From an uncultured Methylococcaceae bacterium (GTDB lineage: Bacteria > Pseudomonadota > Gammaproteobacteria > Methylococcales > Methylomonadaceae), in contig CAIMDR010000026.1 of assembly GCA_903839795.1 (NCBI GenBank), positions 1 to 7,699 of the forward strand: DNA of 7,699 nt, read 5' to 3'. Positions 1-5,637 of the stretch are shown here, in pieces. The position numbers and the translations under genes were made by a program. Position 1 is the stretch's first letter. Every line of letters starts with the position of its first letter. The notes beneath the pieces were generated by a model, which saw only the letters and a list, made by a program, of their open reading frames with translations, was not told the DNA's origin and searched no databases.

Positions 1-66
1 GGCGGCCAAACCGGTTTGCAGTGAACAAAGCAGGGTCAGGCACAGTAACAACTGCATCGTTTTCAT
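1..66 (-). CDS. Partial gene: N-terminus of an exported protein
   Basis: Only the first 22 codons are in the window; the gene runs off the left edge. They encode MKTMQLLLCLTLLCSLQTGL followed by two alanines. A short basic start (K2), a strongly hydrophobic core (residues 5-15) and a small-residue end are typical of a Sec signal peptide, so the product is probably periplasmic or outer-membrane bound. A second in-frame ATG lies at codon 4 (position 57). Neither start has a clear Shine-Dalgarno sequence, so the exact start is unsure. It follows the cd1/cytochrome c pair on the same strand, but about 240 nt of palindromic repeats lie between, so co-transcription is doubtful. Nothing visible indicates its mature function. 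Confidence 0.6.
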   Translation of the reverse strand, partial: MKTMQLLLCLTLLCSLQTGLAA

Positions 67-120
67 AAGCACGAAACTTTATTTTTTAACATGTTGGTTA
101 TTCCGGCCAAACCCTAAAAT

Positions 121-183
121 GTAGGGGCAATCACTTGCGGTTGCCCAATCCCAAGGGTAACCGCAAGGGATTGTGCCCCGTAC
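121..183. repeat. Imperfect palindrome of the GTAGGGGC type
   Basis: The left arm (121-146, starting GTAGGGGCAATCACTTGCGG) is nearly the reverse complement of the right arm (155-183, ending TTGTGCCCCGTAC). With three bases of indels, 24 of 26 aligned arm positions pair around an 8-nt loop (147-154). RNA from either strand would fold into a long hairpin. From memory, GTAGGGGC-started palindromes are widely dispersed in bacterial genomes, so I take it as a mobile or REP-like repeat; that is recollection, not a search. It sits between the cytochrome c gene and the exported-protein gene and could act as a transcription barrier. Confidence 0.75.
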
Positions 184-209
184 GTAACAATTATTAGTAA
201 GTGTTCACC

Positions 210-230
210 TCCCCCTTTGAAAAAGGGGGA
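210..230. repeat. Perfect hairpin adjoining the 233-299 repeat
   Basis: Positions 210-218 (TCCCCCTTT) pair with 222-230 (AAAGGGGGA) in a 9-bp perfect stem with a 3-nt loop. Its sequence closely resembles the hairpin at 265-285, so it looks like a second unit of the same repeat family. This unit is absent from the other copy near 7588. No clear T-tract follows on either strand, so terminator activity is uncertain. Confidence 0.7.
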
Positions 231-232
231 CT

Positions 233-299
233 GAGGGGGATTTATCTAATAAAATCTCCCCTAACCCCTCTTTGTCAAAGAGGGGGACTGAATAGTTAC
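233..299 (-). repeat. 67-bp CCCCCTCTTTGA-type repeat, copy 1
   Basis: The reverse complement of this stretch matches 7522-7588 at 65 of 67 positions. It contains a perfect 9-bp stem with a 3-nt loop (265-273 with 277-285) and a looser inverted repeat between AGGGGGATTT at 234-243 and AATCTCCCCT at 253-262. It starts about 6 nt beyond the cytochrome c stop codon, so the 265-285 hairpin would form in the 3' end of that mRNA. It may stabilise or terminate the transcript, although the base run after the stem is not a classic T-tract. The strand is assigned relative to copy 2, taken as plus. Confidence 0.85.
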
Positions 300-304
300 G
301 ATTA

Positions 305-616
305 TTAGGGTTTTAAGCCTGCGTAATAAGCGGCTACATTGGCAATGTCATCATCGCTCAATGAACCGGCAATGGCATTCATAAGGTCGTTTTTACGGGT
401 TTTATCGCGATATTGTTCCAACGCTAATTTCAGGTAAGCAAAATCACGTCCTGCCAACGGCGGAAACGGTGCATCGGCTGACGGTGTTTTAATACCGTGA
501 CATTGAGAGCACACGGCCGCTGCTCTGGCTTGACCCGCATAAATACTCGCGGCATTGATGCTGTGGGTTGATAGCAACCCCAACATTAATGCGCCTGAAA
601 GTACCCTAAGTTTCAT
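305..616 (-). CDS. Small periplasmic class I cytochrome c (NirC-like)
   Basis: This 103-residue protein has a Sec signal peptide (residues 1 to about 23, ending INAA) and one heme c site, CSQCH at 36-40. Met79 in the NDLMNAIAG segment is the probable sixth iron ligand. The C-terminal helix (LSDDDIANVAAYYAGL) is typical of small cytochrome c553/c4-like domains. It probably carries electrons in the periplasm. The start is well supported: AAAGGGG at 630-624 lies 7 nt upstream, and the ATG overlaps the stop of the cd1 gene (TAATG), implying translational coupling. In nir clusters a small cytochrome (NirC or NirM) often accompanies the cd1 protein, so it is probably the redox or heme-handling partner of its neighbour. 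I cannot separate NirC from a generic cytochrome c5 by eye. Confidence 0.88.
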   Translation of the reverse strand: MKLRVLSGALMLGLLSTHSINAASIYAGQARAAAVCSQCHGIKTPSADAPFPPLAGRDFAYLKLALEQYRDKTRKNDLMNAIAGSLSDDDIANVAAYYAGLKP

Positions 617-2196
617 TATTTGGCCCCTTTCATTTCATCAGGTGAAAGACCGCGAGTCATGTATTTAACCCGACCGTGAGAGAAAATGCCCGCAGGGCTT
701 TCCATGGCAATGGAGGCTATTTTTTCTAAAGAGGTCGAGTCATAAACAACGACTTCGTCACCGCTGTAACCTGCGCTGATATACAAGAATTTACCATCGG
801 CGCTGTATTCAGGAAAATAGGCATGACCGCCTACATCCAAAGTTTTAACTACTTCGAGGGATTTTTTGTCGATCAACTGAACGGTGCGTGCGCGGCGGTC
901 TTTAGAGATAATATCCACGGCCACATAAGGCGCATTGGCATGGGCAGCAGGCGATTCAGTCCCACCAGAGACGGGTACTTGTTTAACCACTTCCATTTTG
1001 TCCAAATCCCAGACGCTGACGACCATTTTATCGCAATCGCCAAAGTTGGTACCAAATCCCAAGGTGCGGCCATCCACTTCAACGACTGAGCCGCCACCAA
1101 CATGAGGTACGCAACCGGCTTCCAGTTTTTTGATGATTTTGCGTTCTTTTAAATCTATCGCAGTGACAATACTGTCAACATAAGAAGCCACCATTAACTT
1201 GCTGCCGCCATGCGATAAAAAGGCGTCATGCAGATGGCGACCTACATTTTCAATTTTAGTAACCGGAAAGCCTTCTTTTAAATCAACGACCCAGACTTGG
1301 CCTGCATTTTCCAGGGCAATGGCAAAAATATCGGCAAAGGGTGTGCCGATGATCATACCGGAATCCGAGGAGACCATTTTACCATCGGGATCAATACCTT
1401 CCAGCTCGAAAGTTTTTAATGGTTCCAGCGTTTTGGCATCAAGAATGACGGCGTTGTGTGGCACATAAGAACCCGCCATAATGTATTTACCGTCGCGGGA
1501 AACGCCCAAGCCCGGGCCATTGAAGCCGGTTTTAACGCTGCGCACGATTTGCATGGAGTACAGGTCGACTTTAAAAATTTCAGCGGTGTCATTTTTTACA
1601 TAAGCCCAGCGCGGGTTGGCGGGGTCATAGTCGATAATATGCGCGGCGGTGCCGGTTGCGACTTCACCGATTTGTTTATGCGTAACGCTGTTGATGAATA
1701 CGGCTTTTGAACCGGAACCCCGTCCGTATTTGCCGCGTGCCGCGACGCCGATAATATTATTGATGTCGTCGATTTGATAGGTTGGTTTGTCGGGCAGGGT
1801 ACTTTCGTCTTTAACATACACTTTGATTGATGCTTTAATATCATCAATTGTCCAAGCCGGGTTGGCCATTTTTGGAGTGGTTTGTAAATGTTTAACCAAG
1901 CCGCGAATTTCATCATCCGATAAACGCCCGTAAAACGGAGGCATTAAGGTGTCAAAACTGCCGGTCATGATAATGCTGCGTAACGCCGTAGGACTGCGAC
2001 CCTTTAGACTTTCCGAATTTAATCCGGGAGCAATAAATCCGCCATGGTCTGAACCGTGACAACTGGCGCAATTTTCTTCATACAGTTTATGCATTTTTTG
2101 AGCATCATCAGCCTTCGCCGGTGCGCTTAACGGTAACAGAAGAGCGGTTAAACTGGTGATGACTGATGTGGACAGAAGCTTTTTTGTTGTTTTCAT
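616..2196 (-). CDS. Cytochrome cd1-type protein (NirS/NirN-like)
   Basis: This 526-residue periplasmic protein has a signal peptide (1 to about 29), a cytochrome c domain with CASCH at 43-47 and probable Met ligand M85 (TLMPPF), then a d1-type beta-propeller from about 125 to the end. Compared with Pseudomonas NirS from memory, H186 (TAAHII) fits the proximal d1 ligand. H323 (LHDAF) and H365 (VPHVGGG) fit the two catalytic distal histidines, with the same 42-residue spacing as NirS H327/H369. This allows nitrite reduction to NO, but H458 (GGHAYFPEY) and the SPAGIFSHGR tail differ from NirS. NirN (dihydro-heme d1 oxidation) or an unnamed cd1 branch is equally possible. I chose the ATG at 2196 because it starts the signal peptide and has a GAGG 9 nt upstream; an ATG ten codons earlier (2226) would spoil the signal. 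No heme d1 synthesis gene is in view. Confidence 0.88.
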   Translation of the reverse strand: MKTTKKLLSTSVITSLTALLLPLSAPAKADDAQKMHKLYEENCASCHGSDHGGFIAPGLNSESLKGRSPTALRSIIMTGSFDTLMPPFYGRLSDDEIRGLVKHLQTTPKMANPAWTIDDIKASIKVYVKDESTLPDKPTYQIDDINNIIGVAARGKYGRGSGSKAVFINSVTHKQIGEVATGTAAHIIDYDPANPRWAYVKNDTAEIFKVDLYSMQIVRSVKTGFNGPGLGVSRDGKYIMAGSYVPHNAVILDAKTLEPLKTFELEGIDPDGKMVSSDSGMIIGTPFADIFAIALENAGQVWVVDLKEGFPVTKIENVGRHLHDAFLSHGGSKLMVASYVDSIVTAIDLKERKIIKKLEAGCVPHVGGGSVVEVDGRTLGFGTNFGDCDKMVVSVWDLDKMEVVKQVPVSGGTESPAAHANAPYVAVDIISKDRRARTVQLIDKKSLEVVKTLDVGGHAYFPEYSADGKFLYISAGYSGDEVVVYDSTSLEKIASIAMESPAGIFSHGRVKYMTRGLSPDEMKGAK

Positions 2197-2225
2197 TTTT
2201 ATAAACCTCAAGTAGTATTGAATCA

Positions 2226-2254
2226 ATATTATCTTGTCTGGCTGAAAAGCTCAA
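2226..2254 (-). promoter_or_regulatory. Candidate sigma70 promoter for the cd1/cytochrome c pair
   Basis: Reading the minus strand, TTGAGC (2254-2249) and TAATAT (2231-2226) are separated by exactly 17 nt. The -10 box ends about 30 nt before the cd1 ATG, leaving room for the GAGG ribosome site. Each box matches the consensus at four positions, so this is a plausible but unproven housekeeping promoter. I saw no TTGAT-N4-ATCAA site of the FNR/DNR type between 2197 and 2348. Confidence 0.4.
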
Positions 2255-2348
2255 GTTTGATTTTTGTTTTTGGTTGATAAAGAGGTTTTCCTCTGGCTGA
2301 AACCAGGTGAAAGGGAAAATAAATAAGGCTACCCACCAGTCGTTAAAA

Positions 2349-2455
2349 TTAAGACATTTCACCACGAAGACACGAAGAACACGAAGATTTTTCTTTGGTT
2401 TTTCTTTGGTTTTTCTTCGTGAACTTCGTGTCTTCGTGGTCTGTAATATCTTTAA
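2349..2455 (+). repeat. Long palindromic CACGAAG repeat, copy A
   Basis: This stretch forms a 26-bp inverted repeat with two mismatched pairs: 2361-2386 (ACCACGAAGACACGAAGAAC then ACGAAG) against 2415-2440. The 28-nt T-rich loop contains an exact 11-bp tandem duplication (TTTTTCTTTGG). Each arm is built from CACGAAG units. It begins and ends with TTAA and matches 7604-7699 in the same orientation, with two substitutions plus the 11-bp insertion. It fills the gap between the gltA stop and the cd1 promoter, where the hairpin could separate the two transcription units. The remaining parts of this 346-nt gap (2197-2348 and 2456-2542) hold only the candidate promoter and a small hairpin at 2281-2294. 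Confidence 0.88.
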
Positions 2456-2542
2456 GTTGATGTGTATGCGGTGAGTGACAGCGTAACCCGTCGAATAAGT
2501 GTTCTATGAGCAAAGTCGGAATAGGCTGGGTAGTTACGAAAC

Positions 2543-3844
2543 TTAAACTGATTTGCCGTGCTGTGCAGGGACATCACGTTTTGTTTGGCCGGTATAAAGT
2601 TGTCTGTGTCGGCCGATTTTTTGATCGGGATCAGCACTCATCTCATCCCAGTGCGCAATCCAGCCGACGGTTCTGCCCATTGCAAACATGGCGGTAAACA
2701 TATTGGTGGGTATGCCTAAAGCGTGAAATACAATGCCTGAATAAAAATCGACATTGGGGTAGAGTTTTTTCTGTATAAAGTAATCATCTTCAAGAGCAAT
2801 ACGCTCAAGTTCAAGGGCTAATTTAAACAATGCATCATCATGTAAACCCAACTCTGTGAGCACTTCATGACAGGTTGCACGCATTAATTTAGCGCGTGGA
2901 TCATGGTTTTTATAAACACGGTGACCAAAACCCATCAAGCGGAACGGGTCGTTTTTATCTTTGGCCTTGGCTATGTAAGCAGGGATGCGTGAAACATCAC
3001 CAATTTCAGTTAGCATATTAAGCACGGCTTCATTAGCGCCGCCGTGGGCTGCACCCCAAAGACAGGCAATCCCGGAGGTAATGCACGCATAAGGATTGGC
3101 ACCACTGGAACCTGCCAAACGAACGGTTGATGTTGACGCGTTTTGTTCATGGTCGGCATGAAGAATTAAAATTCTGTCCAAGGCGCGAACCAATACCGGA
3201 TTGGGAACAAAATCATCGCACGGTGTCGCCAGCATCATGCGCATGAAATTTTCCACATAACTTAATTTGTTTTGCGGATACATAAACGGCAACCCCGTAC
3301 TGTATTTATGACACATGGCCGCGATAGTCGGTACTTTGGCAATCAGGCGAATGGCGCTAATGTCACGATCTTTTTTGGATTTTATATCCAGCGCGTCATG
3401 ATAAAACGCTGACAAGGCACCCACTACGGCAACCATAATGGCCATCGGGTGGGCATCGCGACGAAAGCCTTTGAAGAAATTGGTGAGTTGGTCATGCACC
3501 ATGGTGTGCATCGTGATAGTGCCTTCAAACTCCTGCATTTCTGCGTTGCTGGGTAACTCACCATTCAGCAATAAATAGCAAACTTCCAGAAAGGTACATT
3601 TTTCTGCCAGTTGTTCAATAGGGTAACCACGATAAAGTAATATACCTGCTTCACCATCTATGTAAGTGATGGTAGAGCTGCAACTGGCAGTAGAGGTAAA
3701 GCCGGGATCATAAGTAAACATGCCGGTCTGTTTATACAGGGTCTCGACATCAATGACATCGGGGCCGGTAGATCCAGATAAAATAGGTAGCTCGCATAAA
3801 AGCTGAGCGTTCTCGTTTAAGGTCAGGCTACGTAGATTGGTCAT
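2543..3844 (-). CDS. gltA: Citrate synthase, hexameric type II
   Basis: This enzyme condenses acetyl-CoA and oxaloacetate to citrate, the entry step of the TCA cycle, in the cytoplasm. The 433 residues compare with 427 in Escherichia coli GltA, which it resembles along its whole length. Catalytic H267 (GAAHGG), H308 (GFGHRVY) and D366 (VDFYSG) are present, as are the substrate-side H232 ([15 protein letters not shown]) and the C-terminal RQLYTG. By alignment from memory, most NADH-contact residues of the E. coli enzyme are kept (H113, T114, Y148, R166, K170, C209), but the arginine at E. coli position 109 is Met112 here, which may weaken NADH inhibition. A weak AGAGAG lies upstream of the ATG. 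The gene starts 54 nt after the eda stop with no hairpin between, so eda-gltA is probably one operon. Confidence 0.97.
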   Translation of the reverse strand: MTNLRSLTLNENAQLLCELPILSGSTGPDVIDVETLYKQTGMFTYDPGFTSTASCSSTITYIDGEAGILLYRGYPIEQLAEKCTFLEVCYLLLNGELPSNAEMQEFEGTITMHTMVHDQLTNFFKGFRRDAHPMAIMVAVVGALSAFYHDALDIKSKKDRDISAIRLIAKVPTIAAMCHKYSTGLPFMYPQNKLSYVENFMRMMLATPCDDFVPNPVLVRALDRILILHADHEQNASTSTVRLAGSSGANPYACITSGIACLWGAAHGGANEAVLNMLTEIGDVSRIPAYIAKAKDKNDPFRLMGFGHRVYKNHDPRAKLMRATCHEVLTELGLHDDALFKLALELERIALEDDYFIQKKLYPNVDFYSGIVFHALGIPTNMFTAMFAMGRTVGWIAHWDEMSADPDQKIGRHRQLYTGQTKRDVPAQHGKSV

Positions 3845-3898
3845 GGCTTTTCTCTCTGGATTAAAAACGGAATGGCACTATCATAACGCAGGTTTGGC

Positions 3899-4549
3899 TT
3901 AAGCGTGAACTACATTAGCGATGGCTTGCTTTGCCAATTCGGTTACTTTGGCCCAGTCTTTTGATTTTACTGCATCCGCAGGGACTAGCCAGGAACCACC
4001 CACACAAGCGACATTACTTAAGCTTAAATAGGCGCTGTAATTTTCGGGTGAAATGCCACCGGTCGGGCAAAAAGTAGCCGATGGAATAGGGCCGGCAATA
4101 GATTTTAGCATCGGTATGCCGCCTGCGGCTTCAGCAGGGAAAAATTTAAAATGATCCAAGCCGTATTCCATACCCAGCATCAGTTCTGACAGACTTGATA
4201 TGCCTGGAATTAAAGCAATATTACCCGCTTTGGCAGCCGCCAGTAACGTGGGCGTTAAACCTGGACTAATGGCAAATACCGCGCCTGCTTCTTCAGCCGC
4301 TTTTAATTGTTCGGGTGTCGTAATCGTGCCGGCACCGACAATCGCCTCTTTAACTTCCTGACTGATAAGTCTAATGGCTTCCAGTGCAATCGGTGTGCGC
4401 AGTGTGATTTCCAGTACTTTAATGCCACCGGCAACCAGGGCTTTTGCCAAAGGCACCGCGTCATCCAGATTTTGAATGACCATAACAGGCATAACAGGGC
4501 CCGCGTTTAAAACGTCAGTAGGTTGGATTTTCCAGTTGTTTGTGTTCAT
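3899..4549 (-). CDS. eda: KDPG aldolase (2-dehydro-3-deoxyphosphogluconate aldolase)
   Basis: Eda splits 2-keto-3-deoxy-6-phosphogluconate into pyruvate and glyceraldehyde-3-phosphate, the second ED step. Homologues also act on 4-hydroxy-2-oxoglutarate. The 216 residues are the usual length for this single TIM-barrel, class I (Schiff-base) aldolase. The lysine nucleophile is K135 in HFKFFPAE; E47 and R51 in LEITLRT, T75 in GAGT, and the phosphate-binding TGG (163-165) and GGSW (184-187) loops are all present. The ATG at 4549 has no strong Shine-Dalgarno sequence, but no better in-frame start exists and the N-terminus is of normal length. It lies 54 nt upstream of gltA and about 120 nt downstream of an unrelated AT-rich gene, and is separated from its pathway partner edd by that two-gene insertion. 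I see no convincing promoter in 4550-4667. Confidence 0.97.
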   Translation of the reverse strand: MNTNNWKIQPTDVLNAGPVMPVMVIQNLDDAVPLAKALVAGGIKVLEITLRTPIALEAIRLISQEVKEAIVGAGTITTPEQLKAAEEAGAVFAISPGLTPTLLAAAKAGNIALIPGISSLSELMLGMEYGLDHFKFFPAEAAGGIPMLKSIAGPIPSATFCPTGGISPENYSAYLSLSNVACVGGSWLVPADAVKSKDWAKVTELAKQAIANVVHA

Positions 4550-4628
4550 AGGTTTGTTTTTAAGTTAAGTTTTTGTTGGTAGGAGCAAGGGGCGTACTCC
4601 AATATTTAGGGGTTAGATGATGGTTTTT

Positions 4629-4658
4629 TTGGGGTTCGCAAACACGCCTCAATCTACG
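4629..4658. repeat. Possible degenerate palindromic repeat remnant
   Basis: The stretch TTGGGGTTCGCAAACACGCC followed by TCAATCTACG has the layout of the widespread TTGGGTT...AACCTACG-type dispersed repeats I recall from many bacterial genomes. Its arms (TTGGGG and CCTCAA) pair only imperfectly, so at most it is a decayed copy. It lies just past the end of the 159-residue unknown gene, at the junction with the eda upstream region. The family assignment is from memory and weak. Confidence 0.3.
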
Positions 4659-4667
4659 AGCTTGCCA

Positions 4668-5147
4668 TTATTTAGATGTTATTTGTACATTAAAAGCTGC
4701 TTCAATGGCATTTTTGATACCTAAATTCGCAGCCTGGAGGACAAAAACCATTCCTCCGATAAATAAGACAAAGAAAAAAGAAGCAACAAAACCTTGAGCA
4801 ACGCCGAACCAAAATTTTGGTTCGGCGGATTTGATTTCATTGCTCGCCTTTTTATCGTAATAATCTTCCAATTCATTAGCTTTTACAGCAAGTGATATTT
4901 CTAAAAAATTTTTGGCAAGATCTCCAGCTCTTGATCTGTAACTTTCTAGTTGTGATTGGCTATTTGAGATGTCATGAAAATTCTTTAACTCTTCGTCAGT
5001 AGGTGCATTCCCATACTTAACTTCAAAGTTCTTGATGAACTCAATTTTTTGTCTCTTATAGAGTTCATAAGCAATTATACCAATAATGTCACGCTCGTCT
5101 TTGACAAGTGTTGTATAAATGAAGCTGTACTCTCCTTTTATGTTCAT
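4668..5147 (-). CDS. Unknown 159-residue protein with one C-terminal membrane segment
   Basis: I cannot assign this protein to a named family. Residues 1-110 look soluble and highly charged. An N-terminal part (YSFIYTTLVKDERDIIGIIA, residues 7-26) is followed by helical stretches rich in K, E and Y, including PTDEELKNFHDIS (49-61). A clear transmembrane segment spans about 113-138 (FWFGVAQGFVASFFFVLFIG, then GMVFVL), followed by a short polar tail. There is no signal peptide, so it is probably an inner-membrane protein with a cytoplasmic N-domain. It starts only 3 nt after the stop of the 67-residue gene, so the two are almost certainly co-translated. The region is visibly more AT-rich than edd, eda or gltA, suggesting horizontal acquisition. 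A regulatory or stress-linked membrane protein is possible, but no function can be read from the sequence. Confidence 0.75.
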   Translation of the reverse strand: MNIKGEYSFIYTTLVKDERDIIGIIAYELYKRQKIEFIKNFEVKYGNAPTDEELKNFHDISNSQSQLESYRSRAGDLAKNFLEISLAVKANELEDYYDKKASNEIKSAEPKFWFGVAQGFVASFFFVLFIGGMVFVLQAANLGIKNAIEAAFNVQITSK

Positions 5148-5150
5148 TAC

Positions 5151-5354
5151 TTAAACTCTATTAATTTTCTCAAATGCCAATCTAAAAGCTTGTTCAATTT
5201 CTAGGCTTGATTTGTCAATAGTAGTCATTTCAGTAAATTTTCTACTTCTTAAATTATTAGCAATATTGTTTTCTATAAGAAGAGTTCCAGCCCTTTCTAC
5301 AAAGTGTGTAGAAAAATGGTTGCTTTGCTTTTCAAATGCTTTTGTTTCTCTCAT
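5151..5354 (-). CDS. Unknown 67-residue protein, first gene of an AT-rich pair
   Basis: This small, soluble, charged protein has no signal peptide, membrane segment or cysteine, and I recognise no family. The C-terminal third (SSLEIEQAFRLAFEKINRV, 49-67) looks like an amphipathic helix that could mediate partner binding. The start is strongly supported: GAGGAA at 5367-5362 lies 7 nt before the ATG, the best ribosome site of the small genes here. It is 3 nt upstream of the 159-residue membrane protein gene, which suggests a functional pair. Composition is strikingly AT-rich: 17 of 60 bases are G or C in 5161-5220 and 13 of 60 in 5221-5280, against 31 of 60 in the edd segment 6001-6060. The small-first, membrane-second order recalls two-gene accessory modules, but calling it toxin-antitoxin or defence would be guesswork. 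Confidence 0.65.
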   Translation of the reverse strand: MRETKAFEKQSNHFSTHFVERAGTLLIENNIANNLRSRKFTEMTTIDKSSLEIEQAFRLAFEKINRV

Positions 5355-5378
5355 TTATAAATTCCTCATTTTTAATCA

Positions 5379-5459
5379 TAAGGCCGGGTTGAGCCTTAAG
5401 CGAATCTCGGCGGACTTGCAAAACGCTGGAATTTAGTAAGTCATCCCAGCCTTCGCTTC
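5379..5459. repeat. GC-rich inverted repeats upstream of the AT-rich pair
   Basis: Three weak dyads cluster here: TAAGGC/GCCTTA (5379-5384 with 5393-5398), an imperfect 12-bp pairing across 5383-5411 (GCCGGGTTGAGC with GCGAATCTCGGC, about eight pairs), and GCTGG/CCAGC (5425-5429 with 5446-5450). GTCATCCCAGCCTTCGCT (from 5440) resembles half of a dispersed repeat I recall from other genomes. The composition contrasts sharply with the AT-rich genes beside it. The rest of the 283-nt gap (5460-5637) shows no gene or clear terminator for edd. Confidence 0.35.
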
Positions 5460-5637
5460 AAATCACCGCCTTAACTCAATGTACCTTTAAATTATTTGAT
5501 TATCCTAACAAGGTTTTTAAGTCATTGTTCTACTACTTCACTTTTGACTTAATACCTATCAGTTGTTACGCATCAGCCATGAGTTTATCACCTATTAAAA
5601 TACGGGTATACATGGTTTTATCTCATGTAGGTAACGG

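Noticed and set aside
873..1916. Several 76-106-codon frames inside the cd1 gene on both strands
   Set aside because: They lie wholly within a clearly coding gene, and their translations show no domain or motif.
2218..2226. TTGAATCAA palindrome upstream of the cd1 gene as an FNR/DNR site
   Set aside because: FNR/DNR sites need about four bases between the TTGA and TCAA halves; here there is one. It also overlaps the likely transcript start.
2197..2226. Earlier ATG (2226) as the start of the cd1 gene
   Set aside because: It adds ten residues in front of a well-formed signal peptide and lacks a good ribosome site, whereas the ATG at 2196 has GAGG at a usable distance.
2349..2455. CACGAAG units read as a CRISPR array
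   Set aside because: The units are about 7-9 nt and adjacent, with no spacers, and they form one large palindrome.
2452..2637. 61-codon minus-strand frame overlapping the 3' end of gltA
   Set aside because: It overlaps a certain gene in another frame, has no ribosome site, and runs into the CACGAAG repeat.
5566..5613. 15-codon minus-strand reading frame (MYTRILIGDKLMADA) just after edd
   Set aside because: It has no good ribosome site and is too short to judge. It might be a gene remnant, but nothing beyond the stop continues it in an obvious way.
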